A DNA stretch of 64,000 nt from Oscillospiraceae bacterium (GCA_017887325.1 JAGHIE010000002.1:310001-374000), one strand, 5' to 3'. Counted from the first letter of the stretch, positions 1 through 9,770 are shown. The notes: a model not told the origin generated them from the letters alone. Made by a program: numbers and translations.

Positions 1-334
1 ATTCTTTTATTAAATCTCTACCACATTTTGTATTTGTAGACTTATAGTTTGTATATTTACTATCAAATAAACAAAATCCATCGTGATGCTTTGCTGTCAT
101 TACTGCATACTTCATTCCTGCTTGTTTAGCTAATTTTGCCCATTCCTTTGGATTATAATCTTTTGGATCAAATTCATTAAAATATTTATCATAATCTTCA
201 TCTTTTATTCTTTCAGCAGTTTTTATCCATTCTCCTCTTGCTGGAATTGCATAAATTCCCCAATGAATAAACATACCAAATCTATCTTTTACAAACCATT
301 CTACTTTTTTATTATATTTTTCTCTATCAAACAT
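1..334 (-). CDS. Alpha-L-fucosidase (GH29), N-terminal part
   Basis: Reading the minus strand from an ATG at 334 gives 111 open codons that run off the left edge, so the gene is partial. The protein begins MFDREKYNKKVEWFVKDRFG and carries the GH29 signatures FIHWGIYAIPARGEW and AVMTAKHHDGFCLFDS, which form part of the active-site barrel of alpha-L-fucosidases. A good ribosome site (AGAGGTGATT) lies just before the start. No signal peptide is present, so a cytoplasmic enzyme acting on imported fucosides is inferred. It is divergent from pepT. The catalytic nucleophile and acid/base lie outside the window and cannot be checked. Confidence 0.88.
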   Translation of the reverse strand, partial: MFDREKYNKKVEWFVKDRFGMFIHWGIYAIPARGEWIKTAERIKDEDYDKYFNEFDPKDYNPKEWAKLAKQAGMKYAVMTAKHHDGFCLFDSKYTNYKSTNTKCGRDLIKE

Positions 335-423
335 TTTAATCACCTCTTTTGTAGGATATCACAATATCATTCTTTTGTCTTCCTAAAAAAGTTATTTTTA
401 ATATAAATTTTTTATATCTTTAT

Positions 424-452
424 TTGACATTATATTTTTTATTTGTTATCAT
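424..452 (+). promoter_or_regulatory. Sigma-A-type promoter of pepT
   Basis: TTGACA (424-429) and TATCAT (447-452) are separated by 17 bases and lie about 35 bases before the pepT start. The match to the housekeeping consensus is good. Confidence 0.6.
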
Positions 453-487
453 CTTATAGTAAAATAATATATAAAGAAGGTATACAA

Positions 488-1702
488 ATGAATGTTAAAA
501 ATCGTTTTTTAAAATATGTAAAAATTCACTCTACTTCTGATGATAAATCTACAACAGTTCCTACAACAAAAAGGCAGTTAGAATTTGCTAATATATTGTA
601 TAAAGAATTAGAAGATTTAGGATTATCAGATATTAGAATAACTAAAGAAGGATATGTTTATGGTGTTTTACCTGCAACAAAAGGATATGAAGATAAAAAA
701 ACTATAGGTTTTATATCTCATATGGATACAGCACCAGATGCTAGTGGAGAAAATGTTAACCCTCAAGTAATAGAAAATTATGATGGTAATGACATAAACT
801 TACCTAATGGATTAGTTATATCTAAACAACTTTTTTCTCATTTAGAAGCTTTAAAAGGCAGAACTATTATTACAACTGATGGTACAACTTTATTAGGCGC
901 AGACGATAAAGCTGGTATAGCTGAAATATTAAGTGCATGTGCGTTTATAATTGAAAATGATATTCCACACTGTAAAATATGTGTGGGGTTTACACCTGAC
1001 GAAGAAGTAGGTGCGGGTGCTGACTATTTTGATGTTAAAAATTTTGGTTGTGATTATGCTTACACTATAGATGGTGGACAAGAAGGAGAACTTGAATACG
1101 AAAGTTTTAATGCTGCAAGTGCTAAAGTTACAATTAAAGGTTTTTCTGTGCATACAGGAAGTGCTAAAGATACTATGATTAATGCAGGAAACGTTGCTAT
1201 CGAATTTATGAATATGTTACCTCGATTTGAAGTTCCTGAACACACTAAAGGATATGAAGGATTTTTCCATTTAGATGAAATTAAAGGTACTGTAAGCGAA
1301 GCATACTTAGAAATTTTAATAAGAGATCATGATAAAAATTTATTTAATGGAAGAAAAGAAACAATAAAACATATAACCAATATGTTAAATGAAAAATATG
1401 GCGAAAATACTGTTGTTTTAGAATTAAAAGATTATTACTATAATATGGGAGAAATTATAGAAAATTGTTTTGAAGTCGTAGAAATTGCTAAACAAGCTAT
1501 GGAAAACTTGAATATAAAACCTTTAATTGCTCCTATCAGAGGTGGAACAGATGGTGCAAGATTAAGCTTTATGGGATTACCTTGTCCTAATATAGGAACA
1601 GGTGGATTCGCTGCACACGGACCATACGAACACATTTCAGTAGAAGGAATGGAAGCTACTAGAGATATTATTGTAGAAATAATAAAACTATACTCAAAAT
1701 AA
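488..1702 (+). CDS. pepT: Peptidase T (tripeptidase)
   Basis: A 404-residue M20-family metallopeptidase that removes the N-terminal residue of tripeptides in the cytoplasm. E. coli PepT has 408 residues. Visible zinc-site motifs are SHMDTAPD near residue 78, GADDKAG near 140, the catalytic DEEVGAG near 175, and FAAHGPYEHI near the C-terminus; IRGGTDGARLS is also typical of the family. The open frame extends 15 codons upstream, but the ATG at 488 is preferred because AGAAGG lies seven bases before it and the homologous N-terminus starts there. It is monocistronic or loosely coupled to trmB: a promoter and a hairpin lie in the 97-base gap. Confidence 0.93.
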   Translation: MNVKNRFLKYVKIHSTSDDKSTTVPTTKRQLEFANILYKELEDLGLSDIRITKEGYVYGVLPATKGYEDKKTIGFISHMDTAPDASGENVNPQVIENYDGNDINLPNGLVISKQLFSHLEALKGRTIITTDGTTLLGADDKAGIAEILSACAFIIENDIPHCKICVGFTPDEEVGAGADYFDVKNFGCDYAYTIDGGQEGELEYESFNAASAKVTIKGFSVHTGSAKDTMINAGNVAIEFMNMLPRFEVPEHTKGYEGFFHLDEIKGTVSEAYLEILIRDHDKNLFNGRKETIKHITNMLNEKYGENTVVLELKDYYYNMGEIIENCFEVVEIAKQAMENLNIKPLIAPIRGGTDGARLSFMGLPCPNIGTGGFAAHGPYEHISVEGMEATRDIIVEIIKLYSK

Positions 1703-1703
1703 T

Positions 1704-1732
1704 TTGATATTATTCATTTATTTTGATATAAT
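1704..1732 (+). promoter_or_regulatory. Sigma-A-type promoter of trmB
   Basis: TTGATA (1704-1709), 17-base spacer, TATAAT (1727-1732). The predicted start near 1739 lies five bases before a 10-bp hairpin, so the hairpin would be the first structure in the trmB transcript. Confidence 0.6.
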
Positions 1733-1743
1733 TATTCCGATAA

Positions 1744-1778
1744 AGTAGTACCTAGCAAATTTTAGGTACTACTATTTT
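1744..1778 (+). terminator. Hairpin between pepT and trmB (terminator or leader element)
   Basis: AGTAGTACCT (1744-1753) and AGGTACTACT (1764-1773) form a perfect 10-bp stem with a 10-base loop, followed by TATTTTAT. It can terminate pepT transcripts, but it also lies downstream of the trmB promoter, so it may attenuate or protect the trmB message. The T-run is interrupted, so termination efficiency is uncertain. Confidence 0.55.
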
Positions 1779-1799
1779 ATGTGTAGAGGTGATAACTTT

Positions 1800-2453
1800 A
1801 TGAGAATGAGAAACAAACCTTGGGCTAAACCTGAATTAGATAGTTCTCCATTCTTCTTTGACGATCCATTTCAAAAATGTAACTGGCATTCAAAATTTAA
1901 AAGAAAACAACCATTATATCTAGAACTTGGTTGTGGAAAAGGCAATTTTATAGCTGAACATGCAGCTAATAATCCTAATATTAATTATTTAGGAATAGAT
2001 ATGAAAAGTATTATATTAGCAAGTGCTTGTAGACATATCAAATCAGAATTTGCAAAAGTAAATAGAGATATTGATAATGTTGTTCTTACAGCATATGATA
2101 TTGAAAGAATATTAGATATTATGGATGAAAATGATGTTGTTGACAGAATATATATAAACTTCTGTAACCCTTGGCCAAAAGAAAGACATTATAAAAAAAG
2201 ATTAACTCATACAAGACAATTAGAAAAATATAAAACCTTTTTAAGAAAAGGTTCTGAAATACACTTTAAAACAGATAGTGATTTATTATTTGAACATAGT
2301 TTAGATTATTTTAAAGAATCCGGTTTTAAAATAACTTATATAACATATGACCTACATAACTCAGATTATCCAAATAATATTCAAACTGAGCATGAAAAGA
2401 AATTTACAGAAATGGGAATTAAAACAAAACTTTTAATCGCAAAATATGAATAA
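1800..2453 (+). CDS. trmB: tRNA (guanine-N7)-methyltransferase
   Basis: A 217-residue class I SAM methyltransferase that makes m7G46 in the variable loop of tRNAs. The SAM-binding motif LELGCGKGNFI is near residue 38, the acidic loop GIDMKSI follows, and the family signature FCNPWPKERHYKKRLT is near residue 120, where TrmB proteins have NFSDPWPKKRH. The ATG at 1800 is chosen because AGAGGTGAT precedes it by about seven bases; the seven extra upstream codons have no ribosome site. It has its own promoter and shares a bidirectional terminator with the convergent pfkA. Confidence 0.94.
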   Translation: MRMRNKPWAKPELDSSPFFFDDPFQKCNWHSKFKRKQPLYLELGCGKGNFIAEHAANNPNINYLGIDMKSIILASACRHIKSEFAKVNRDIDNVVLTAYDIERILDIMDENDVVDRIYINFCNPWPKERHYKKRLTHTRQLEKYKTFLRKGSEIHFKTDSDLLFEHSLDYFKESGFKITYITYDLHNSDYPNNIQTEHEKKFTEMGIKTKLLIAKYE

Positions 2454-2491
2454 AAAAAAGAATTGAACCTTTTAGGTTCAATTCTTTTTTT
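2454..2491. terminator. Bidirectional terminator between trmB and pfkA
   Basis: GAATTGAACCT and AGGTTCAATTC pair as an 11-bp stem with a 3-base loop, flanked by an A-run on the left and a T-run on the right. It therefore serves both convergent genes. Confidence 0.85.
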
Positions 2492-2496
2492 ATCAA

Positions 2497-3468
2497 TTAG
2501 AAAGAAATATCATTTGCAATATTATATAAATCGATTGGGAATTCTTTTTTCATACTTAAAGCTTCTTGAATATCAAAGTCTACAACTTCATCTTTTTGGA
2601 AACCTACAACACGATTACCAATTCCACCATCTAATAATTCAACTGCACGATATGCTAATTGGCTTGCAGCTACACGGTCACGAACTGTTGGGTTACCACC
2701 ACGTTGTACATGTCCTAAAATAGTAGCTCTAGATTCAATTCCTGTTGCTTCTTCTATTTGTTTTGCAATTTCATTAACTCCACCAACACCTTCAGCAACT
2801 AAGATGATAAAGTTTTGTTTGCCTAATTTTCTTGCAGTTTTAATTTTTTCTATAACTTCTTCTATTTTGTATTCTAATTCTGGAACTAAGATACAAGTTG
2901 CACCACAAGCAATACCTGTATTTAAAGCTATATAACCAGCTCTACGTCCCATAACTTCAACTACACTACAACGGTCATGAGATTGTGATGTATCTCTTAC
3001 TTTATCGATCATTTCCATAGCTGTATTCATAGCTGTATCATAACCTACTGTATAGTCTGTACAAGAAATATCATTATCGATTGTTCCTGGAATACCTACA
3101 CATGGAATACCATGTCTTGATAAATCAGCAGCTCCTCTGAAAGAACCATCTCCACCAATAACTACAAGGCCATCTATACCTGTTTTTATACAAGTTTCTT
3201 TAGCTTTTAATACTCCTGCTTCTTCTTTGAATTCTAAGCAACGAGCTGTGTATAAAACAGTACCACCTCTTTGGATAATGTCAGAAACACTTCTCATGTT
3301 CATTTCTACCATGTCACCATTGATTAAACCATTATATCCTCTTTTAATTCCTATTACACGCATTCCTTTTTTTATAGCAGCCCTTACAACAGCTCTAACG
3401 GCAGCATTCATTCCAGGTGCATCTCCACCACTAGTTAAAACCCCTATTGTTTTTTGTTTATCAGCCAT
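2497..3468 (-). CDS. pfkA: ATP-dependent 6-phosphofructokinase
   Basis: A 323-residue cytoplasmic enzyme that phosphorylates fructose 6-phosphate in glycolysis. Motifs: ATP-binding VLTSGGDAPGMNAAVRA near residue 10, VVIGGDGSFRGA near 100, catalytic PGTIDNDI near 125, substrate loop DKVRDTSQSHDR near 155 and VVEVMGRRAGY near 165. GGDGS with Gly after the Asp is the ATP-type rather than the pyrophosphate-type pattern. AGAGAGG lies before the ATG. It is the last gene of the murB-rapZ-whiA-dnaE-pfkA operon, 76 bases after dnaE, the common clostridial position for pfkA. Confidence 0.96.
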   Translation of the reverse strand: MADKQKTIGVLTSGGDAPGMNAAVRAVVRAAIKKGMRVIGIKRGYNGLINGDMVEMNMRSVSDIIQRGGTVLYTARCLEFKEEAGVLKAKETCIKTGIDGLVVIGGDGSFRGAADLSRHGIPCVGIPGTIDNDISCTDYTVGYDTAMNTAMEMIDKVRDTSQSHDRCSVVEVMGRRAGYIALNTGIACGATCILVPELEYKIEEVIEKIKTARKLGKQNFIILVAEGVGGVNEIAKQIEEATGIESRATILGHVQRGGNPTVRDRVAASQLAYRAVELLDGGIGNRVVGFQKDEVVDFDIQEALSMKKEFPIDLYNIANDISF

Positions 3469-3544
3469 ATCAAATAACCTCTCTTTGTATAATAATTTCT
3501 ATTATTGTCCATATATATTTTATCATATTTTGGAAAACTGTCAA

Positions 3545-6500
3545 CTATTTTAAAGCTACATTTTTATCTGAGACAATGTTTTGAATATTTTTCACCAAGT
3601 TTTCATCAAGACTAATTTTCAAATTAGGTATCTTATAATATTTTTTACTATCTTCAAAGAAAAAATACACTTGTGTTGTATTTCCTATTTTTTTACTTAA
3701 AATTTCTTTAACCTTAGATATATTAACATCATCTTTGCTAGAAAATTTAATATAAATTTTCTCATACTCTTCAAAGTTAGAATTACTATTTTGTATAGAT
3801 TTAAAATTAATTATGTTATCACATATAATTTTTGCTGTTTCATCTTCACTAGTTGATAATTTCCCTCCAACTAAAACAATATTTCCCTCTTGTAATACAT
3901 CATAACTTTTTGAATAAACATTAGGAAACACCACAACCTCCATAGAAGATAATTTATCTTCTATTTGAATAAATGCCATAGTTGTATTGCTCTTAGTTGT
4001 CATAACTTTCTTATGTTGAATTATACCTAAAGTTCTGACATACTCACCGTCTAATTTTATATTTTCCTTATCCTTTAAATAATTAATATTTTTTAATTTT
4101 AATTTATCATAATTAATATTTAATTGTTCTAAAGGATGTCCTGAGACATACAATCCAACAGTTTCTTTCTCCATAGAAAGTAATTCATCAACTGTAAATT
4201 CTTCTTGTGGCAATATCTTATACTCATTTACTTGTGCATCATCTTCTTCATACATAGAAAACAAACTAATTTGCCCTTTAATATTTCTCCTATCATTATC
4301 ACTAACAATATCCATTATCTTTTCATAAGAACTTAACATTTCTTTTCTATTATTAGGAAAACTATCAAAAGCTCCAGATTTTATCAAATTCTCTATAGCT
4401 CTTTTATTTATATCTTTACCATACATTCTTTCACAAAAATTTTGTAAAGATGTAAATTTACCATTTATAGTTCTTTCATTAATTATATTTTGTATTACAC
4501 CTTTACCTAAATTTTTTATAGCCAACAAACCAAAACTAATATCATTTCCAAATTGTGTAAAACCTATATCACTACTGTTTATATCTGGTGGCAACACCTT
4601 TATATCTTTACTTTTACAATAATCTATATATTCGTTAATTTTATCTGTATTTGATAAAACACTTGTTAATAAAGACGCCATATATGCACTAGGATACTTT
4701 TTCTTTAGATATGCCGTTTGGTATGATATAACTGCATACGCTGCTGCATGTGATTTATTAAAAGCATATGAAGCAAAACTTGACATTTCATCAAATATTT
4801 CTATTGCTAATTCTTCACTTACTCCATTTGCAATTGCACCAACACATTCCACAGTTCCATCATCATTAGTTTTTCCATAAATAAAATTATGTCTTTCCTC
4901 TTGCATTATTTTAGCCTTCTTCTTAGCCATGGCTCTTCTTACTAAGTCAGCTCTACCATATGAATATCCAGCTAATTTTTGACATATTTGCATAACCTGC
5001 TCCTGATATACAATGCAACCATATGTAACATCTAAAATATCTTTTAACATTGGTATTTTATATGTTATTTTATCAGGATTATGTTTATTTGAAACATATC
5101 TTGGTATAGAATCCATAGGACCAGGACGATACAAAGAAATAACAGCTATAATATCTTCTAAGCTTTGTGGTTTTAATTGCGTTAATACTTGTCTTATCCC
5201 AGATGATTCCAATTGGAACACACCATCAGTTTCTCCTGCAGATAACATATCATAAACTTCTTTATCATCCATAGAAACTTTGTTTATATCAAAATCTTTA
5301 TCCGTTTTTCTTATTTGTTCTTCACAAGCTCTTATAACAGTTAAGTTTCTAAGTCCCAAAAAGTCCATTTTAAGCAAACCTAACTCTTCCAATGTAACCA
5401 TTGTAAATTGTGTTACTATAACATCATCATTTTTTTGTAATGGTACATATGTATCTGCTTCATTTCTAGTTATAACTACTCCAGCAGCATGAGTGGAAGA
5501 ATGCCTTGGCATACCTTCTAATTTCATTGATAAATCTATTAGTTCTCTAGCTTTTTGATCTTGATCGTATAAAGCTTTAAATTCTTTAGATTTTTCTAAA
5601 GCTTTTTCTAAAGTGATATTTAATTCAGTAGGAACCATTTTAGCAATCTTATCTACATCTTGATAAGGCATTCCTGTTGCTCTTCCAACATCTCTTAAAA
5701 CACCACGAGCTGCCATTGTACCAAATGTTATTATTTGTGCTACATGGTCACTTCCATACTTACTTATTACATAATCTATTACTTTTTGTCGCTTTTCAAT
5801 ACAAAAATCTATATCGAAATCAGGCATACTAACTCTTTCAGGATTTAAAAATCTTTCAAAAAGCAGATTGTATTTTATTGGATCTATTCCAGTTATTCCT
5901 ATACAATACGCACATATACTTCCTGCCCCAGATCCTCTACCTGGACCTACTGGAATATCGTTTTGCTTTGCATAGTTTATGAAATCATACACTATTAAAA
6001 AGTAATCTATATATCCCATTTGAGTTATTATATCAAGTTCATATTGCAGTCTTTCTTTTAATTCATCACTGGCATTACTACCGTACTTTTCTTCAAATCC
6101 TTTATAACATAGAGAATAAAAGAATTCTTTATTATCCATACCATTTGGAGCTATAAATAATGGTAATTTTGTAACACCAAATTCAAAATCAAAATTACAT
6201 TTTTCTGATATTTTAACTGTATTTTCCAAAGCTCTATCATAATCTTCAAACAAATCATTCATTTCTTCATATGATTTTACATAAAATTCATCTGTTTCAA
6301 ATTCTAGTATATTATCTTGACCGTACACAGTATTTGTTTGTATACACATTAATACTGCTTGTGTTTTCGCATCATCTTTGTTTACATAATGACAGTCATT
6401 AGTTGCGACCAACTCTATATTTAATTCTTTAGCAATTTTATTTAACATAGGAAGAATTCTTTGTTGTTCTTTTATTCCATGATTTTGCAACTCTATATAA

Positions 6501-7009
6501 AAATCATCTTTAAAAATATCTTTATAAAATTTAGCTATTTCTACAGCTTTTTCAATATCATTGTTTCTTAAAGCTTTTGGAATTTCACCTGCTAAACAAG
6601 CAGATAAACATACCAGTCCCTCTGAATGCTCTTTTAATAAATCATGGTCTATTCTAGGCTTATTATAAAACCCTTCTATATACGCACTTGAAACTAATTT
6701 TATAAGATTTTGATACCCTGTTTTATTTTTACATAATAATATTAAATGACTTGGAGAATTATCTATCTTATGTACTTTATCAAATCTAGTTCTAGGTGCA
6801 ACATAAACTTCACAACCTATTATTGGTTTTATTCCATTTGCTTTACATTCTTTATAAAAATCTACAACACCATACATATTGCCATGATCTGTTATGGCTA
6901 CTGCAGGTTGTCCTAATTCTTTTACTTTTTGTACTAATTTCTTTATTCTACAAGCACCATCTAATAAACTAAATTCGCTATGTACATGTAAATGAACAAA
7001 ATTACTCAT
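3545..7009 (-). CDS. dnaE: DNA polymerase III subunit alpha, DnaE type
   Basis: An 1154-residue C-family replicative polymerase. The N-terminal PHP domain starts with HLHVHSEFSLLDG and has TDHGNMYG. The polymerase core carries PVGPGRGSGAGS near residue 350 and the catalytic PDFDIDF near 393; a helix-hairpin-helix region and an OB-fold domain (residues about 980-1060) follow. No exonuclease domain is inserted, which separates it from PolC at 46.9-51.3 kb. In low-GC Gram-positives DnaE extends primers before handing over to PolC. GGAGGTGCTGA precedes the ATG. It lies 22 bases after whiA in the murB-pfkA operon. Confidence 0.96.
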   Translation of the reverse strand: MSNFVHLHVHSEFSLLDGACRIKKLVQKVKELGQPAVAITDHGNMYGVVDFYKECKANGIKPIIGCEVYVAPRTRFDKVHKIDNSPSHLILLCKNKTGYQNLIKLVSSAYIEGFYNKPRIDHDLLKEHSEGLVCLSACLAGEIPKALRNNDIEKAVEIAKFYKDIFKDDFYIELQNHGIKEQQRILPMLNKIAKELNIELVATNDCHYVNKDDAKTQAVLMCIQTNTVYGQDNILEFETDEFYVKSYEEMNDLFEDYDRALENTVKISEKCNFDFEFGVTKLPLFIAPNGMDNKEFFYSLCYKGFEEKYGSNASDELKERLQYELDIITQMGYIDYFLIVYDFINYAKQNDIPVGPGRGSGAGSICAYCIGITGIDPIKYNLLFERFLNPERVSMPDFDIDFCIEKRQKVIDYVISKYGSDHVAQIITFGTMAARGVLRDVGRATGMPYQDVDKIAKMVPTELNITLEKALEKSKEFKALYDQDQKARELIDLSMKLEGMPRHSSTHAAGVVITRNEADTYVPLQKNDDVIVTQFTMVTLEELGLLKMDFLGLRNLTVIRACEEQIRKTDKDFDINKVSMDDKEVYDMLSAGETDGVFQLESSGIRQVLTQLKPQSLEDIIAVISLYRPGPMDSIPRYVSNKHNPDKITYKIPMLKDILDVTYGCIVYQEQVMQICQKLAGYSYGRADLVRRAMAKKKAKIMQEERHNFIYGKTNDDGTVECVGAIANGVSEELAIEIFDEMSSFASYAFNKSHAAAYAVISYQTAYLKKKYPSAYMASLLTSVLSNTDKINEYIDYCKSKDIKVLPPDINSSDIGFTQFGNDISFGLLAIKNLGKGVIQNIINERTINGKFTSLQNFCERMYGKDINKRAIENLIKSGAFDSFPNNRKEMLSSYEKIMDIVSDNDRRNIKGQISLFSMYEEDDAQVNEYKILPQEEFTVDELLSMEKETVGLYVSGHPLEQLNINYDKLKLKNINYLKDKENIKLDGEYVRTLGIIQHKKVMTTKSNTTMAFIQIEDKLSSMEVVVFPNVYSKSYDVLQEGNIVLVGGKLSTSEDETAKIICDNIINFKSIQNSNSNFEEYEKIYIKFSSKDDVNISKVKEILSKKIGNTTQVYFFFEDSKKYYKIPNLKISLDENLVKNIQNIVSDKNVALK

Positions 7010-7031
7010 TCAGCACCTCCCATTTATATCA

Positions 7032-7943
7032 TTACATTACCTTTTCTTCTCTTAAATCTTGAGCCATTTTACTTAATCTTTTTAGTCTATGATTAAGTCC
7101 AGAACGAGAAATTCCACTTGGAATAACTTCACATAACTCTCTTAATGACATTTCTGGATTTTCAAGTCTTACTTTTGCAACTTCTTTTAAATCATCACTT
7201 AAATAACTCTTTCCTTTTTTATGAATTATATAGTTTATATCTTCCACTTGTTGCATAGAAGCTTTTACAGTTTTTCCTATATTTGCAGTTTCACAATTGG
7301 TTACTCTATTAACATTATTTCTTACTTCTTTTAAAATTTTTATATCCATAATTTTTAAAGCACTTTTAGTAGCTCCCATAAATGTTAAAACTTCTTCTAT
7401 TTCTTCACTACCCTTTAAGTAAACAATATAATTATCTTTTCTTTTTGTCTTTTTAAATTTTAATGGCATACTACTTAGAAACTCAAACAATTGATTTGCT
7501 AAATCTTCATTTGGTATTTTAAACTCAAAATGGTATTCTTTTTCTGGATTTACTATAACTCCACAAGAAAGGAAAACACCTCTCATAAAAGCTGATTTAC
7601 AACAACTTTTCTTTATAGATTTTTTATCTATTCTATATGTTATTGCATAGCCAAAATCTTTATAAAACCTGTCTATATCTTCAGTCATTTCTAAATTTAA
7701 TGTATATATGTATCTTTTAGACTTTCCAACACGAGTTTTATTCTTTTTAACCATTACTCCAGTTACTTCAACTATTTTTTGAGCTAAAATATCAACTATA
7801 TTTTCATTATGTGATTGGAATAAAACACCTATTTCACTAACATTTCTAAATAATAACAAACCATCTACAAAAGCTTTATTACAATTATCACATGTGAACT
7901 TATCCACACATAATTCTTCTTTTACAAATTGAGAATATGTCAA
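7032..7943 (-). CDS. whiA: DNA-binding protein WhiA
   Basis: A 303-residue protein with a degenerate LAGLIDADG homing-endonuclease-like N-terminal domain and a C-terminal helix-turn-helix (about 220-300, including ANIGKTVKAS and PEMSLRELCEVIPSGISRSG). WhiA is linked to cell division and chromosome segregation in Bacillus and is a sporulation regulator in Streptomyces. It starts with TTG at 7943 behind AAGGAAAG. CDNC in the N-terminal region (around residue 20) and CCKS near residue 115 are visible cysteine pairs. It directly follows rapZ by 21 bases with no yvcK between. Confidence 0.93.
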   Translation of the reverse strand: MTYSQFVKEELCVDKFTCDNCNKAFVDGLLLFRNVSEIGVLFQSHNENIVDILAQKIVEVTGVMVKKNKTRVGKSKRYIYTLNLEMTEDIDRFYKDFGYAITYRIDKKSIKKSCCKSAFMRGVFLSCGVIVNPEKEYHFEFKIPNEDLANQLFEFLSSMPLKFKKTKRKDNYIVYLKGSEEIEEVLTFMGATKSALKIMDIKILKEVRNNVNRVTNCETANIGKTVKASMQQVEDINYIIHKKGKSYLSDDLKEVAKVRLENPEMSLRELCEVIPSGISRSGLNHRLKRLSKMAQDLREEKVM

Positions 7944-7964
7944 TTTTTATCTTTCCTTATCTAT

Positions 7965-8822
7965 TTATTTTGTTATATCTCTATGATTTACAATAACTCT
8001 CTTATTTTTCTTTTTCAAATGTGAATATAATTTTTCTGCAAAAGTCACAGAACGATGTTTTCCACCTGTACAACCAAATGCTATTACTAATTGAGTTTTT
8101 CCTTCATTTATGTAAAGTGGTATTAAAAAATCTATTAAATCTTTTAATTTATCATATAGTTGTTGAGATTGCTCCCACTTCATAACATAATCGCTAACTT
8201 CTTGATTTAATCCTGTTTTTTCTTTTAATTCTGGAATATAAAATGGATTTGGCAAACATCTAACATCAAATACTAAATCTGCTTCACTTGGATATCCATA
8301 TTTAAATCCAAATGACATTGTATTGATTAAAATACTACTACTGATATTATCTAAAAATATATTATTTACTTTTTCTTTTAATTGAGAAGTTGTTAAATAA
8401 GTAGTATCTATTATATAATTTGCTCTTTTTCTTGCGTCTTCTAATAATAACCTTTCTTCTTTTATCGCATATTCCAAAGAAGGGTTTTTGTCATTTAATA
8501 AAGGGTGCTTTCTTCTTGTTTCTTTATATCTTCTCAACAATACTGCATCTTGACAATCTAAAAATAATATTTTATAGTTTATTTCTTTTTTATCAAGTTC
8601 ATCTAACTCACTAGATAACTCTTTAAACATATCACCTGCTCTAGAGTCAACAACTAATGCCATTTTATATATAGCACCATTTGATTGATCTGCTAATTGT
8701 GTAAACTTACTTATTAACTTTGTAGGCATATTATCTACACAATAATAACCTATATCCTCCATTGTATCCACAACTCTAGATTTTCCTGCACCTGACATTC
8801 CTGTTATTATTACAAGTTCCAT
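7965..8822 (-). CDS. rapZ: RNase adapter / nucleotide-binding protein RapZ (YvcJ)
   Basis: A 285-residue P-loop protein. Walker A is ITGMSGAGKSR near residue 6, and the family C-terminal motif IAFGCTGGKHRSVTFAE is near residue 250. E. coli RapZ binds sRNAs and targets GlmZ to RNase E; B. subtilis YvcJ is an ATP/GTP-binding protein with effects on competence. The role here is inferred by family. GGGGAG lies eight bases before the ATG. It is 24 bases after murB in the same operon. Confidence 0.93.
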   Translation of the reverse strand: MELVIITGMSGAGKSRVVDTMEDIGYYCVDNMPTKLISKFTQLADQSNGAIYKMALVVDSRAGDMFKELSSELDELDKKEINYKILFLDCQDAVLLRRYKETRRKHPLLNDKNPSLEYAIKEERLLLEDARKRANYIIDTTYLTTSQLKEKVNNIFLDNISSSILINTMSFGFKYGYPSEADLVFDVRCLPNPFYIPELKEKTGLNQEVSDYVMKWEQSQQLYDKLKDLIDFLIPLYINEGKTQLVIAFGCTGGKHRSVTFAEKLYSHLKKKNKRVIVNHRDITK

Positions 8823-8846
8823 TTTGTTTACTCCCCATTTTAAACT

Positions 8847-9770
8847 TTACTTTATTATCTTAACTTCACATTCTAATTGTATTCCTGACTTCTTATATAC
8901 TTCTTCTTTTACATACTCTATTAAGTTTTTCACATCTTCACAAGTAGCATTTCCTTTATTAATTATAAATCCACTATGTTTTTCGCTCACTTGTGCTCCT
9001 CCAACACTTTTTCCTTTTAATCCACAATCTTCTATTAATTTAGCAGCAAAGGCATTTGGTGGTCTTTTAAAAGTACTTCCAGCACTTGGATATTCAAGAG
9101 GTTGTTTTGTTTTCCTTCTATTCATCAAATCTTGCATTTTTTCATTAATTTGATCTTTATCTGCTTTTTGTAATTTAAAATATCCACCAGTGATACATAA
9201 ATCAGAATTTGTATAAACACTATGACGATAGCTTAATTTCATATCGTCACCTTCAAAAAATCCTTCTTCACCATTTTTATCGATATGACAAGTTTTTACC
9301 AAAACATTTTTCATTTCACCATCATATGCACCTGCATTCATGTATATTGCACCACCAACAGTAGCAGGTATTCCATATGCAAACTCTAAACCACTTAACG
9401 AATTATCTCTAGCTAATTTACATAATCTCATTAAACTAGTTCCTGAAGTTGCATATATAGTGTTTTCATCTACTAATTCCATATGAGCATATTCACTATT
9501 AAGTAATATTACTATTCCATCAAATCCACTATCTTCAACTAGCATATTTGAACCATTACCTATGATTAATCTTCTAACTTTTATATTATTCTTATCTTCT
9601 ACTTGCTTTTGTATTTTTATTATATTTTTTAATTCCTCTTTATTTTTAGGAATAATTAAAATTTTACACTCTCCACCTATTTTAAAAGATGTGTGTTTAT
9701 CTAATCTTTCATTTAATTTATATTCTATATTTAATTTTTCTAACTCTAATTTTATTTCGTTATATATCAT
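8847..9770 (-). CDS. murB: UDP-N-acetylenolpyruvoylglucosamine reductase
   Basis: A 307-residue FAD enzyme that reduces the enolpyruvyl group to make UDP-N-acetylmuramate, an early cytoplasmic peptidoglycan step. FAD-binding motifs are IIGNGSNMLVED near residue 80 and IPATVGGAIYMNAGAYDGE near 130. The type IIb-style active site has PSAGSTFKRP near 230, and the C-terminus contains the expected Glu. The ATG at 9770 is chosen over an in-frame TTG at 9782 because GGAGG (9775-9780) lies between them, correctly spaced from the ATG. It is the first gene of the operon running to pfkA. Confidence 0.95.
   Translation of the reverse strand: MIYNEIKLELEKLNIEYKLNERLDKHTSFKIGGECKILIIPKNKEELKNIIKIQKQVEDKNNIKVRRLIIGNGSNMLVEDSGFDGIVILLNSEYAHMELVDENTIYATSGTSLMRLCKLARDNSLSGLEFAYGIPATVGGAIYMNAGAYDGEMKNVLVKTCHIDKNGEEGFFEGDDMKLSYRHSVYTNSDLCITGGYFKLQKADKDQINEKMQDLMNRRKTKQPLEYPSAGSTFKRPPNAFAAKLIEDCGLKGKSVGGAQVSEKHSGFIINKGNATCEDVKNLIEYVKEEVYKKSGIQLECEVKIIK

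Noticed and set aside
7900..7912. A perfect DnaA-box-like TTATCCACA
   Set aside because: It is single and lies inside whiA coding sequence; no cluster of boxes or AT-rich unwinding region marks an origin.
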